Assembly (NCBI GenBank): GCA_934617425.1
Contig: CAKTUD010000002.1
Span: 62,001 to 126,000, forward strand
DNA from: an uncultured Eggerthellaceae bacterium
GTDB taxonomy: Bacteria > Actinomycetota > Coriobacteriia > Coriobacteriales > Eggerthellaceae
Direction: 5' to 3'
DNA length: 64,000 nt
Position numbers and translations under genes: made by a program. Under the pieces are notes generated by a model. That model did no database searches, was not told where the DNA came from, and saw only the letters and a program-made list of their open reading frames with translations. This document shows, piece after piece, positions 1-8,412 of this stretch (position 1 is its first letter; each line of letters opens with the position of its first letter).

Positions 1-668
1 TTTCGGCTCCCGCCTCGACAAACGGTCTTATCACCACCGTTGCGGCAAGCGCTCCCGACGTTCGTCAAACCGAGTATGCGCTTGAGGGTAGCGTTTTCAT
101 GGGCGGTGCTGTTTTGCAATGGATGCGCGACGAGTTGGGGCTTATCTCATCGAGCGCCGAGTCTGAGGGCGTCGCGATGTCGGTTGAGGACACCCAGGGC
201 GTCTATCTGGTTCCTGCATTCACGGGTTTGGGCGCGCCTTATTGGGATGCTGATGCGCGTGGGGCGCTTTTCGGCCTCACGCGTGGGGCGAATCGCGCCC
301 ATATAGTACGTGCGGGTTTAGAATCGATTGCCTATCAGATATACGACCTGGTGGAGGCGGTGAAGGCCGACGCCGGCGTGCCTCTTTCCGTTCTTAACGT
401 CGATGGCGGGGCTGCTGAGAACGCGTTTCTCATGCAGTTTCAAAGCGACATGCTGAAAACCGTTTTGCGCAAACCCGGAAATTCCGAGACGACTGCGCTT
501 GGCGCGGCGTACCTCGCGGGGCTCTACACCGGTTTTTGGCGTTCGACTGAGCAGCTTTCCTCCTTGCGCATAGGCGACGTTGTCTATAAGCCTCGTATCG
601 ACGACGATCGTCGCGCCCGCTTGATCGCCGGTTGGCACGACGCGGTTTCTCGTACGCGCAGCAATTGA
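1..668 (+). CDS. glpK: Glycerol kinase, C-terminal part (5' end outside window)
   Basis: Phosphorylates glycerol to glycerol 3-phosphate in the cytoplasm. The open frame runs in from the window edge (first full codon at base 3), so only about the last 221 residues are seen. They carry the FGGY-kinase C-terminal lobe: an NGLITTVA stretch, the YALEGSVFMGGA segment that follows the ATP-binding fold, GLGAPYWD, and the late ALGAAYLAGL helix, all as in GlpK. The gene ends at a TGA at 666-668 and is followed by a strong hairpin before rpiB. A related FGGY sugar kinase is possible, but the YALEGSVF and GAPYWD segments favour glycerol. Confidence 0.88.
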   Translation, partial: SAPASTNGLITTVAASAPDVRQTEYALEGSVFMGGAVLQWMRDELGLISSSAESEGVAMSVEDTQGVYLVPAFTGLGAPYWDADARGALFGLTRGANRAHIVRAGLESIAYQIYDLVEAVKADAGVPLSVLNVDGGAAENAFLMQFQSDMLKTVLRKPGNSETTALGAAYLAGLYTGFWRSTEQLSSLRIGDVVYKPRIDDDRRARLIAGWHDAVSRTRSN

Positions 669-732
669 TGTTTTTCCAACACGCAAAGCACGAATCGCGC
701 CGATAGAGTATTCTATGAACGTTAACGAAATG

Positions 733-772
733 GTTGCCGATGCGAGCTTTAACCAAGCTATGCATCGGCAAC
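733..772 (+). terminator. Long hairpin between glpK and rpiB
   Basis: An 11-bp perfect stem (GTTGCCGATGC at 733-743 with GCATCGGCAAC at 762-772) encloses a second 5-bp stem (AGCTT 745-749 with AAGCT 755-759). A short T-run (TTTT 779-782) begins seven bases after the base of the stem, and the rpiB ribosome site GAGGAG follows at once. It may be the glpK terminator, or an attenuator reading into rpiB. The distance to the T-run makes a classical terminator only moderately convincing. A small inverted repeat, ATAGA/TCTAT at 703-716, lies upstream. Confidence 0.45.
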
Positions 773-797
773 GTGCCTGTTTTGCAGAGGAGACTCC

Positions 798-1238
798 ATG
801 AAGGTAAGCATCGCAAGCGATCACGCCGGCTTCGATGAGAAGCAGCTGCTTGTCCCGTTCCTGAAAGAGCAAGGCTACGAGGTTATCGACCGCGGTCCCG
901 AATCAGCCGACCGCGTAGATTATCCCGATTATGCCGAGCTTGTCGCGCGCGATATCGAATCCGGCGAGGCTGAGCGCGGCATCCTCATCTGCGGCACCGG
1001 CATCGGTATGTCCCTTGCTGCCAACAAGTGCGAAGGGATTCGCGCGGCGAATGTCACCATGCCTGAACTCGCAGCGCTTTCCCGCCAGCATAACGACGCC
1101 AACGTCATTTGCATTTCCGGCCGCTTTGTAAGCGACGAGGACAATCGCGCCATCGTCAAGGCATTCCTCGAGACCGAGTTCGAGGGCGGCCGTCACGAAC
1201 GTCGCGTCGAGAAAATCATGGCGCTCGAAAACGAGTAG
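798..1238 (+). CDS. rpiB: Ribose-5-phosphate isomerase B
   Basis: Interconverts ribose 5-phosphate and ribulose 5-phosphate in the non-oxidative pentose phosphate pathway. The 146-residue protein has the RpiB/LacAB hallmarks: the N-terminal SDHAGF motif, the CGTGIGMS loop bearing the likely catalytic cysteine, NKCEGIRAA, and an HNDANV segment. Length fits the family (about 145-150). The ATG follows a clear GAGGAG site. glyA starts 77 bp downstream on the same strand, so the two are probably co-transcribed. The galactose-6-phosphate isomerase LacA/B subunits are close relatives, but no lac genes are nearby. Confidence 0.93.
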   Translation: MKVSIASDHAGFDEKQLLVPFLKEQGYEVIDRGPESADRVDYPDYAELVARDIESGEAERGILICGTGIGMSLAANKCEGIRAANVTMPELAALSRQHNDANVICISGRFVSDEDNRAIVKAFLETEFEGGRHERRVEKIMALENE

Positions 1239-1315
1239 CTAGCAACCAAGGTTTCACTAGTTGGGTGCGCGGAGTGGATTCGCGCGTCCGTGGGTATAGC
1301 GAAGGAGCTATTCAT

Positions 1316-2569
1316 ATGACTTTGCAATATGTTGCAACAGCCGATCCGGAAGTTGCTGAGGCTTTGCGCGAGGAACTTTCGCGCCAGCGCAGCACCATCG
1401 AGCTCATTGCTTCCGAGAATATCGTTTCCCCGGCCGTTATGGAGGCCATGGGCAGCGTCCTCACCAACAAATATGCCGAGGGCTATCCCGGAAAGCGCTA
1501 TTACGGCGGTTGCGAGAAGGTCGACATCGTCGAGAACCTTGCTATCGAGCGCGCGAAAGAGCTTTTCGGCGCTAAGTTTGCCAACGTTCAGCCGCATTCG
1601 GGCGCTCAGGCGAACTATGCCGCATACGCCGCGCTCATCAAGCCAGGCGACACCATCTTGGGCATGAGCCTCGACAACGGCGGTCATCTTACCCATGGTT
1701 CGCCTGCCAACTTCTCTGGCAAGCTCTACAATGTCGTTTCCTACGGCTTGGGCGATGACGAGCGCATCGACTACGCCGACATCGAGGCTAAAACCAAAGA
1801 GCACCAACCTAAGCTCATCATGGCGGGTGCTTCCGCGTATCCGCGCGTCATCGATTTCGAGCGCATCGCGAAGATCGCTCATGACAACGGCGCCTTCTTC
1901 GTGGTCGATATGGCCCATATCGCCGGTCTTGTTGCCACGGGTGCTCATCCAAGTCCTGTTCCTTATGCCGATGTCGTCACCACGACTACCCATAAGACCT
2001 TGCGCGGCCCGCGTGGCGGCTTGATCCTTTGCAACGACGAGGCCATTGCCAAAAAGATCAACTCGGCGGTGTTTCCGGGCACTCAGGGCGGTCCGCTCAT
2101 GCACGTCATCGCCGGCAAGGCCGTTGCTTTCGGCGAGGCTTTGAAGCCCGAGTTCAAGACATATATCGACAACGTGGTCAAAAACTGCACTGCTATGGGT
2201 GCAGGCATGATCGAGGGCGGTTTGCGTCTGGTCACTGGCGGCACTGATAACCATCTGTGCTTGGTCGACCTTACGCCCGCCGACATCACTGGCAAAGACG
2301 CCGAGAAGCTTCTGGAGAGCGTCGGCCTTACCGTCAACAAGAACACGATTCCCAACGAGCAGCGCTCGCCGTTCGTCACCAGCGGCATTCGCGTCGGCTC
2401 CGCTGCCGGCACTACGCGTGGTCTTACTGAGGACGAATTCCATACGGTTGGCCAGTGCATCGCCAAGACGGTGTTTTCCGTGGGCGACGAGGCCAAGCTC
2501 GCCGAGGTCAAGGAAACGGTGCAGGGCATCATCGACGCGCATCCGCTTTATCCCGAGTTCGATTACTAA
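1316..2569 (+). CDS. glyA: Serine hydroxymethyltransferase
   Basis: PLP enzyme that converts serine and tetrahydrofolate to glycine and methylene-THF, the main one-carbon supply. The frame is open from 1109, but the ATG at 1316 is chosen because it follows GAAGGAG and gives 417 residues beginning just before the conserved ELSRQRSTIELIASENIVS block. Other motifs are NKYAEGYPGKRYYGG, HSGAQAN, DMAHIAGLVA and the PLP-lysine segment TTTHKTLRGPRGG. The upstream gap is short (77 bp) and shows no glycine-riboswitch-like structure. Two to three genes downstream make another folate/nucleotide-linked enzyme (dCMP deaminase). Confidence 0.96.
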   Translation: MTLQYVATADPEVAEALREELSRQRSTIELIASENIVSPAVMEAMGSVLTNKYAEGYPGKRYYGGCEKVDIVENLAIERAKELFGAKFANVQPHSGAQANYAAYAALIKPGDTILGMSLDNGGHLTHGSPANFSGKLYNVVSYGLGDDERIDYADIEAKTKEHQPKLIMAGASAYPRVIDFERIAKIAHDNGAFFVVDMAHIAGLVATGAHPSPVPYADVVTTTTHKTLRGPRGGLILCNDEAIAKKINSAVFPGTQGGPLMHVIAGKAVAFGEALKPEFKTYIDNVVKNCTAMGAGMIEGGLRLVTGGTDNHLCLVDLTPADITGKDAEKLLESVGLTVNKNTIPNEQRSPFVTSGIRVGSAAGTTRGLTEDEFHTVGQCIAKTVFSVGDEAKLAEVKETVQGIIDAHPLYPEFDY

Positions 2570-2614
2570 GGCGAGGCGGAAGGGTATCGTTTCGAGCCGA
2601 TTTGCGAGGGAATC

Positions 2615-3085
2615 GTGGCGGAGATAGTGGACAAGCGTCCGTCGTGGGACGAGTATTTCATGACGTTGGCTGACGAGGTGTGCACGCGAACGACATGTGC
2701 ACGCCGCGCAGTCGGCGCCATCATCGTCAAAGATCACCGTATTTTGTGCACGGGATACAATGGCGTCCCTACAGGCATGCATCATTGCGCTGAGGTGGGG
2801 TGCCTGCGCGAGCAGCTAGGTGTGCCTTCAGGACAGCGGCAGGAGATATGCCGCGGTTTGCATGCCGAGCAAAATGCCATCATCCAGGCGGCGCGCTACG
2901 GCATCGACATTCGCGGTGCTTCCATATACATAACCACGCAGCCGTGCGTTACCTGTGCAAAGATGCTCATAAACGCAGGCATCGTCGAAATCGTGTTCAA
3001 GGATCCCTATCCCGACGAGCTGTCGATGTCCATGCTTGACGAAGCCGGTGTCAAATACCGCGTTTTTCGACCAGAGAACGCCTGA
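2615..3085 (+). CDS. comEB: Deoxycytidylate (dCMP) deaminase, ComEB family
   Basis: Zinc enzyme predicted to deaminate dCMP to dUMP, the substrate of thymidylate synthase. The 156 residues contain the cytidine-deaminase zinc signature: HAEQNAI (His ligand and catalytic Glu) and PCVTCAKM (two Cys ligands), plus the family's extra Cys/His cluster around HHCAEVGC. The GTG start at 2615 follows GCGAGGG. It lies 45 bp after glyA, which makes the methylene-THF that thymidylate synthase uses, so an operon is plausible. The ComEB name comes from the competence locus of Bacillus; no competence genes are visible here. Confidence 0.9.
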   Translation: MAEIVDKRPSWDEYFMTLADEVCTRTTCARRAVGAIIVKDHRILCTGYNGVPTGMHHCAEVGCLREQLGVPSGQRQEICRGLHAEQNAIIQAARYGIDIRGASIYITTQPCVTCAKMLINAGIVEIVFKDPYPDELSMSMLDEAGVKYRVFRPENA

Positions 3086-3221
3086 GGGGCTCGAATCGTT
3101 TACCGCTCGTGAAGAAATAGATTGCTTTTGCCCCATGCTCGTTACTTGCATGTAATTTTTCGTTATCATACGAAAGGCTTGTCATGCTATCGATGTATGC
3201 CGACGAAGAGAGAGCGGAATT

Positions 3222-3503
3222 GTGGTTTTAGCAGTTGTCATCGGCCTGGTTGTGGGCTTCCTGGGCTTCACGCCTTTGGTTTTCGGCCGCAACCTTGCTC
3301 GCAAGGCCACTGCAACGAGCAATCTCGGCGAGGCTGGCGCACTGCTTTTGGGCGTGTTCGCCTCTTTTGCCATCTTGCTCGTTCCCGCAGTCGTGTGCAT
3401 TTTCGTCGCTCGCGACATGACGGCGCCTATGGTCTTGGCCGAGGCTGGCGCACTTGCCGTTGCGGCAATCGTATACGGCGTAGTCAGGCTCGTTAAAAGG
3501 TAA
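3222..3503 (+). CDS. Small membrane protein at the head of the ATP synthase operon (AtpI-position)
   Basis: A 93-residue, very hydrophobic protein with three predicted membrane segments (about 1-22, 41-64 and 70-91) and a short basic end (VRLVKR). GTG start after an AGAGCGGA-like site. The next gene, atpB, begins 17 bp downstream, the place where atpI or atpZ usually sits. AtpI-type proteins are accessory factors thought to help c-ring assembly or ion supply. Sequence similarity to AtpI is not obvious by eye, so the role is inferred from position and topology only. Confidence 0.65.
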   Translation: MVLAVVIGLVVGFLGFTPLVFGRNLARKATATSNLGEAGALLLGVFASFAILLVPAVVCIFVARDMTAPMVLAEAGALAVAAIVYGVVRLVKR

Positions 3504-3519
3504 GTGGAAGGATTGATTC

Positions 3520-4317
3520 GTGGAAACTGCTTTGGAAATGGTGAACGACCTCGTTCCCGAGCTGCAGCAATCGCTGATGAACCCCGATTGGGTGTTCGAG
3601 TTCGGCGATACGGGTATTGGGCTTACGCAGTACATCTTCTGGATGCTCATCTTGTTCGCCCTCACCTTGATCGTCGTGCTGACGGCCTCCAAAAAGCTCT
3701 CCATTGTTCCGAATGGCAAGTTCGTGAACATGGTCGAGTACGGCTATCAGTTCGTTCGCAAGGATATGGGCGAAAGCGTTATCGGGCATGGTTATAAAAA
3801 GCACATCCCATTTTTGGCCACGCTGTTCTTCTTCATCCTGTTGTCGAACTTCGTGGGCTTGATTCCGGGCTGCAAGACCCCGACGGGCACCATCAGCGTT
3901 ACGTGGTGCTTGGCCCTTATTTCGTTCGTCTACTTCAACTACTGGGGCATCAAAGCTCATGGCGGTTGGGGCTACATCAAGAGCATTGCTCCGTCTGGCC
4001 TGCCTAAGCCCATGGTTCCGGTAATCTGGTTCTTCGAGTTCATCTCGCTTCTGCTTCGCGCCCTTACCCTGGCCGTTCGTCTTTACGGCAACATGTTCGC
4101 CGGCCATATGGCGCTGGGCATCTTCTCTATCCTTGCCTATTCGTTCTTCTGGCAGTGCATTCAGGGTGCAGGCGCCATGCTCGGCGGCGTTTCCGTCGTC
4201 TGGATTTTGTTCCTGGTGTTCATGTACTGCTTGGAAACCCTGGTCGCATTCATCCAGGCTTACGTATTCACCATCTTGTCGGCTTCCTATATCTCGCTGG
4301 CAACGAGCGAGCACTAG
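3520..4317 (+). CDS. atpB: ATP synthase F0 subunit a
   Basis: Membrane stator subunit that carries the two proton half-channels against the c-ring. The 265-residue protein is polytopic and has the diagnostic helix LLRALTLAVRLYGNMFAGH, whose arginine faces the c-ring carboxylate. GTG start after GGAAGG. N-terminal residues 1-30 precede the first membrane helix (IFWMLILFALTLIVVL). It is the first recognised structural gene of the complex; a 131-bp gap to atpE holds a stem-loop. Confidence 0.96.
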   Translation: METALEMVNDLVPELQQSLMNPDWVFEFGDTGIGLTQYIFWMLILFALTLIVVLTASKKLSIVPNGKFVNMVEYGYQFVRKDMGESVIGHGYKKHIPFLATLFFFILLSNFVGLIPGCKTPTGTISVTWCLALISFVYFNYWGIKAHGGWGYIKSIAPSGLPKPMVPVIWFFEFISLLLRALTLAVRLYGNMFAGHMALGIFSILAYSFFWQCIQGAGAMLGGVSVVWILFLVFMYCLETLVAFIQAYVFTILSASYISLATSEH

Positions 4318-4403
4318 TCTCGCTACGATCATTCCGGTGAAAGTCCGGAGCAACATTGGTTTATACGGCTTTTCCACGGCCGTTTGAACATAGTAAAACC
4401 GGT

Positions 4404-4443
4404 GTCTTCAATCGAGCGATCGTTTGAAGACGACAAAAGGAGG
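4404..4443 (+). promoter_or_regulatory. Stem-loop and strong Shine-Dalgarno ahead of atpE
   Basis: GTCTTCAA (4404-4411) pairs with TTGAAGAC (4424-4431), and a near-perfect AAAGGAGG ribosome site follows at 4436-4443, six bases before the GTG. A smaller stem, ACGGC/GCCGT, lies further upstream in the same 131-bp gap. Subunit c is needed in roughly ten copies per complex, so an RNA element that raises translation or stability of the atpE message is a reasonable reading, by analogy with the enhancer upstream of atpE in E. coli. Confidence 0.5.
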
Positions 4444-4448
4444 AAATC

Positions 4449-4667
4449 GTGGGAACCACCATCACTCTCGCAGCCTTGAAGCTCGTAGGCTACGGCCTTG
4501 CTGCAATCGGCCCTGGCATCGGCATCGGCATCGCTTGCTATGGCGCTTGCGTTGGCACTGCTCGTCAGCCCGAACTCGCAGGTCGTCTGTTCACCAACTT
4601 CATCATTGGTGCTGCTCTTGCTGAGGCACTGGCACTGCTGGGCTTCGTTCTTGCATTCATTCTGTAA
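4449..4667 (+). CDS. atpE: ATP synthase F0 subunit c (proton-type)
   Basis: 72-residue hairpin proteolipid that forms the rotor ring. Helix 1 has the glycine-rich packing pattern (GPGIGIGIACYGACVG), the polar loop is ARQPE, and helix 2 carries the ion-binding Glu59 in LAEALALLGF. Compared with the Na+-type c subunit of Ilyobacter, the positions of its Gln32, Ser66 and Tyr70 are Ile26, Ala60 and Leu64 here, so the Na+ ligands are missing and proton coupling is predicted. GTG start with a very strong ribosome site. Confidence 0.96.
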   Translation: MGTTITLAALKLVGYGLAAIGPGIGIGIACYGACVGTARQPELAGRLFTNFIIGAALAEALALLGFVLAFIL

Positions 4668-4720
4668 CCCTAGGTCGCACGCATTCTATACATGCATCAA
4701 GGCCTGAAGGAGGTTACACA

Positions 4721-5335
4721 GTGAAAGTAAAAGCGAACAAGGCAACTGCTTGGTTGACCGCTGCTGGTGCATCTGCTGCCAGCATGGCGTTTGCTTTCCC
4801 CGTGTCCGCGTTTGCTGCAGAGGCGAAAACCGGTATCGCAGTGATCCTGCCTGATCCGGTCGAGTTCGTGCCGATGCTCATCGCGTTCCTCATTCTCGCA
4901 ATCGTTCTCGGCAAGTTCGGCTGGCCCAAGTTCGAGGGTATGCTCGAAAAGCGCGAGAAGACGATTGCCGATGCACTTGAGCAGTCCGAGAAGGCCCGTC
5001 AGGAAAGCGAGCGCGTACTCGAAGAGTACAAGCAGCAGTTGGCGGACGCCAAGTCTCAGGCGGCTCAGATCATTGCCGAGGCAAAGCAAACCGGCGAGGC
5101 TACTCGCGCCGAAATCACCAAGCAGGCGCAAGATGAGTCCGCTGCCATGATCGAAAAGGCACGCGGCGCCATCGAGTCCGAGAAGAATGCCGCTTTGGCA
5201 GAGCTTCAGGGTTCGATTGCCGACATCTCGACGCAGGTCTGCGCTCGCCTCATTGGCGAGGATCTGACCACCGAAGAGCATCGCCGTGTCATCGAGCGCT
5301 ATGTGAACGAGGCAGGTAGTTTCCATGCCGAATAA
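4721..5335 (+). CDS. atpF: ATP synthase F0 subunit b with signal-peptide-like N-terminus
   Basis: Peripheral-stalk subunit of 204 residues: one membrane helix (about 43-64), then a long charged coiled coil starting at KFEGMLEKREKTIADALEQ. Unusually, residues 1-33 look like a cleavable signal peptide: basic start (KVKANK), Ala-rich core and an AFA-AEA site. Ordinary b subunits begin a few residues before the membrane helix. The GTG at 4721 follows GGAGG, and no in-frame start with a comparable ribosome site lies closer to the membrane helix, so the extension appears real. The stop overlaps atpH by 11 bp. Confidence 0.93.
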   Translation: MKVKANKATAWLTAAGASAASMAFAFPVSAFAAEAKTGIAVILPDPVEFVPMLIAFLILAIVLGKFGWPKFEGMLEKREKTIADALEQSEKARQESERVLEEYKQQLADAKSQAAQIIAEAKQTGEATRAEITKQAQDESAAMIEKARGAIESEKNAALAELQGSIADISTQVCARLIGEDLTTEEHRRVIERYVNEAGSFHAE

Positions 5336-5885
5336 TCGCCTTATCGTAAAAGAGCAAATCGCCACGTATGCAAACGTTTTGTTCGACTCCGCACAGAAGC
5401 TTGGCGGCGATTCCGCTGTGCTGGAAGTGCGCGAGCAGCTTAAGCAGGCGCTTTATGCAACGCGCGAAAGCGCGAATTTGCGCGACGCGTTGAAGGATCC
5501 TGCTTATACGCCCGAGCAGCGCGCGCAAATCGCTCGTGGCATGTTCGGGGAATGCAATGAGGCTTTGGTCGAGGTCGTCGCCGTTATGGCGAGCCGCGCC
5601 GAAATCGATTTGCTGTCTCGCGTAGCGGATGCTTACGAAGGGCTTTTGGCAGAAAGATCCAACCTGCGCGTTGTGGAAGTTACCACGGCTGTTGAGCTGG
5701 ACGACCACCTGCGCGAGGTAATTAAAAGCAAAGCCGAAAAGGAATTGGGCTGCAAGGTGTTCTTGGAAGAGAGCATCGACAGGTCGATTCTTGGCGGCAT
5801 CATCATGAGCGCTGGCGGGCAGCGCATCGACGCGAGCATGCTTACTCAAATCGAGAACGCCCGCACGCTGCTCAAGCAAAAGTAG
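5325..5885 (+). CDS. atpH: ATP synthase F1 subunit delta
   Basis: Links the catalytic head to the b-subunit stalk. The 186-residue protein has the OSCP/delta layout: an N-terminal helical bundle opening with YANVLFDSA, and a C-terminal region with the typical GGIIMSAGGQRIDASMLTQI segment that ends most delta subunits. The ATG lies inside the atpF coding end (11-bp overlap), suggesting translational coupling. Only 19 bp separate it from the chosen atpA start. Confidence 0.93.
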   Translation: MPNNRLIVKEQIATYANVLFDSAQKLGGDSAVLEVREQLKQALYATRESANLRDALKDPAYTPEQRAQIARGMFGECNEALVEVVAVMASRAEIDLLSRVADAYEGLLAERSNLRVVEVTTAVELDDHLREVIKSKAEKELGCKVFLEESIDRSILGGIIMSAGGQRIDASMLTQIENARTLLKQK

Positions 5886-5904
5886 AAGACGGAGGTGAAT
5901 GTTA

Positions 5905-7470
5905 GTGACTGAAATCACCGCACAGTCCATCGACGAGCTGCTTCGCAAGCAGCTGGAGTCCTTGGAGGTTGGCGTTGATTCCCGCGAAGCCGGAACTGTT
6001 ATCCAGGTTGGCGACGGTATTGCCCGCGTAGACGGACTTAAGAACGCCATGGCTGGCGAGCTTCTCGAGTTCATCGGCGAGGGCGGCAAGACCGTTTACG
6101 GCCTTGCGCAGAACCTCGAAGAGGACGAGATCGGCGCCGTGCTTCTTGGCGACGTCACCGCAATCAAGGAAAACGACCAGGTTCGTACGACCGGTCGTAT
6201 CATGGAGGTTCCGTCGGGCAAAGGCCTTCTGGGCCGCGTTGTAAACCCCCTCGGTGTGCCTATCGACGGCAAGGGTCCTATCGAAGCTGAAGGTACCCGC
6301 CCTGTCGAGTTCAAGGCTCCGGGCGTTATCACGCGTACCCCGGTTAACGAGCCTATGCAGACGGGCATCTTGGCAATCGACTCGATGATTCCGGTTGGTC
6401 GCGGCCAGCGCGAGCTCATCATCGGCGACCGCCAGACCGGCAAGACCGCTATCGCGATCGACGCCATCATTAACCAAAAGGGTCAGGATATGATCTGCAT
6501 CTACGTTGCAATCGGCCAGAAGGCATCCACGGTTGCAAACGTTGCAGAGACTCTCGAGAAGCACGGCGCGATGGATTACACCATCATCGTTTCCGCTACT
6601 GCTTCCGATTCTGCTCCTTTGCAGTACATCGCGCCTATGGCCGGTGCCGCAATGGGCGAGTACTTCGTCTACACCGGCGAAGATGGCAAGCCCGCAGGCC
6701 CCGAGAACCATGGTCGCCATGTTCTGATCATCTACGATGACCTGTCCAAGCAGGCTGTCGCTTACCGTCAGATGTCGCTTACCCTGCGTCGTCCGCCGGG
6801 ACGCGAAGCTTATCCTGGCGACATCTTCTATCTGCATTCGCGCCTTTTGGAGCGTGCTGTGAAGATGAACGAAGAGTATGGCTTGGGTTCCATGACCGCT
6901 CTGCCTATCATCGAGACGCAGGCTGGCGATGTTTCTGCCTACATCCCGACGAACGTCATCTCCATCACCGATGGCCAGATCTTCCTGTCCACCGACTTGT
7001 TCTTCCAGGGTCAGCGTCCTGCCGTCAACGTAGGCATTTCTGTGTCGCGCGTCGGTGGTTCTGCTCAGACCAAGGCTGTTAAGTCGGTTTCGGGCACTCT
7101 GCGTCTCGACCTGGCCGCTTATCGCGAGCTTCAGTCGTTTACGCAGTTTGGTTCCGACCTGGACAAGGCTACGCAGGATCAGCTGAATCGCGGCGCTCAC
7201 ATGACCGAGCTTCTGAAGCAGGGTCGTTACGTGCCTATGACGTTCATGGACGAGGCTATCGCTGTTTACGCCGGCGGCAATGGTTACCTTGACGACATCC
7301 CGGTTGCAGACACCGTTCGCTTCCGCGATGAGCTCCGTCAGTACATCAGCGCCAACAAGCCTGAGATCGTTGAGAGCTTGAAGAACGAGAAGAAATTCAC
7401 CGATGAAACCAAGGCCAGCCTTAACGCAGCTATCGAGGCGTTCAAGGGTCAGTTCGCGGCATCGGTGTAA
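5905..7470 (+). CDS. atpA: ATP synthase F1 subunit alpha
   Basis: Non-catalytic nucleotide-binding subunit, 521 residues. An ATG at 5899 is in frame but sits one base after the GGAGGTG site; the GTG at 5905 has correct spacing and gives the usual MTEITAQSIDELL start. Walker A is GDRQTGKTAI, and the alpha-specific VAIGQKASTVANV, PRPPGREAYPGD-like region (here RRPPGREAYPGDIFYLHSR) and SISRVGGSAQTKA-type segment (SVSRVGGSAQTKAVK) are present. Neighbours atpH and atpG fit the canonical order. Confidence 0.97.
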   Translation: MTEITAQSIDELLRKQLESLEVGVDSREAGTVIQVGDGIARVDGLKNAMAGELLEFIGEGGKTVYGLAQNLEEDEIGAVLLGDVTAIKENDQVRTTGRIMEVPSGKGLLGRVVNPLGVPIDGKGPIEAEGTRPVEFKAPGVITRTPVNEPMQTGILAIDSMIPVGRGQRELIIGDRQTGKTAIAIDAIINQKGQDMICIYVAIGQKASTVANVAETLEKHGAMDYTIIVSATASDSAPLQYIAPMAGAAMGEYFVYTGEDGKPAGPENHGRHVLIIYDDLSKQAVAYRQMSLTLRRPPGREAYPGDIFYLHSRLLERAVKMNEEYGLGSMTALPIIETQAGDVSAYIPTNVISITDGQIFLSTDLFFQGQRPAVNVGISVSRVGGSAQTKAVKSVSGTLRLDLAAYRELQSFTQFGSDLDKATQDQLNRGAHMTELLKQGRYVPMTFMDEAIAVYAGGNGYLDDIPVADTVRFRDELRQYISANKPEIVESLKNEKKFTDETKASLNAAIEAFKGQFAASV

Positions 7471-7482
7471 GGTAGGTAAAAC

Positions 7483-8412
7483 ATGCCTAACCTTCACGAC
7501 ATAGAAAGACGCATCAACTCCGTCACGTCGACGAAGCAGATCACGCGTACCATGGAGATGGTTGCTGCGGCTAAGATCAGCCGTGCTTCCGCTCGCGTTG
7601 CGAGCTCTCTTCCGTGGTCGACCTCGCTGATGAACGCGATGCAGAGCACCGCTCTGTATGCTGTCACCGACGCGGTGCCCCTGCTTTCGAAGCGCGATGA
7701 GGTGAAGCGTAGCGTTATCCTGGTTGTCACATCCGACCGTGGCCTTGCGGGCGGTTTCAACAGCAATGTGCTGCGCGAAGCCGACAAGGTCATCAAGGAG
7801 AAGGAGCGGCAGGGCATCGAGGTAGAGCTTATCTCGTGCGGCAAGAAGGGCTGCGGTTACTTCCAGTATCAGGGATTGAAACCCGTGCTGGAGTTCCGCG
7901 ACCTTTCTGCGGATCCGACTTACGACGAGGCTGCTCGCATCGCCTCGTATGTGAGCGAGGCTTACGTTGAGGGTGAAATCGACGAGGTCGTCATGGTGTT
8001 CAACCATGCGAAGAACAGCGCCGAGCAGACGCTGATCACGGAAAGCCTCCTGCCGATTCCCGAGCAGCGCCTCGATGAGATCTTGGGTCTTAAGTGGAAA
8101 GAAGAAGACGCGTATTTCCATTTCCGCGAGCATATCGACGACCACTATGAAGGCGATGTCGATATCGAGCCGAGCCCCGAGCGTACGCTTGACAGCTTGA
8201 TGAAAGCGTACCTGCAAAGCACCGTCTATTTTGCGTTGATCGATTCTGCAGCCGGCGAGCAGGGTGCACGTCGTACCGCAATGAAGGCCGCAACCGATAA
8301 CGCCACTGAAATGGTCAAAACTTTGACCACGATTTACAACCGTGAACGTCAAGGCGCCATCACGACCGAGATTACTGAGATCGTCGGTGGCGCAGCGGCT
8401 TTGGAGGATTAA
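7483..8412 (+). CDS. atpG: ATP synthase F1 subunit gamma
   Basis: Central rotor shaft, 309 residues. The N-terminal helix has the classic INSVTSTKQITRTMEMVAAAK sequence and the C-terminal helix ends with IYNRERQGAITTEITEIVGGAAAL, the parts that form the coiled coil inside the head. The SDRGLAGGFNSNV segment marks the Rossmann-like domain. The ATG follows AAGGTAGG with normal spacing, and the stop codon abuts the atpD start with no gap. Confidence 0.96.
   Translation: MPNLHDIERRINSVTSTKQITRTMEMVAAAKISRASARVASSLPWSTSLMNAMQSTALYAVTDAVPLLSKRDEVKRSVILVVTSDRGLAGGFNSNVLREADKVIKEKERQGIEVELISCGKKGCGYFQYQGLKPVLEFRDLSADPTYDEAARIASYVSEAYVEGEIDEVVMVFNHAKNSAEQTLITESLLPIPEQRLDEILGLKWKEEDAYFHFREHIDDHYEGDVDIEPSPERTLDSLMKAYLQSTVYFALIDSAAGEQGARRTAMKAATDNATEMVKTLTTIYNRERQGAITTEITEIVGGAAALED

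Noticed and set aside
1239..1315. Glycine riboswitch ahead of glyA
   Set aside because: The gap is only 77 bp and no aptamer-like paired core is visible.
1193..2785. A 530-codon - strand open frame opposite glyA
   Set aside because: Same reason: shadow of a certain + strand gene; the translation has no family features.
4449..4667. Sodium-coupled ATP synthase
   Set aside because: The c subunit lacks the Gln, Ser and Tyr sodium ligands known from Na+-type rings.
5902..8352. An 816-codon open frame on the - strand opposite atpA and atpG
   Set aside because: It mirrors highly conserved ATP synthase genes, has no ribosome site or recognisable domain, and such antisense frames are expected in GC-rich codon usage.
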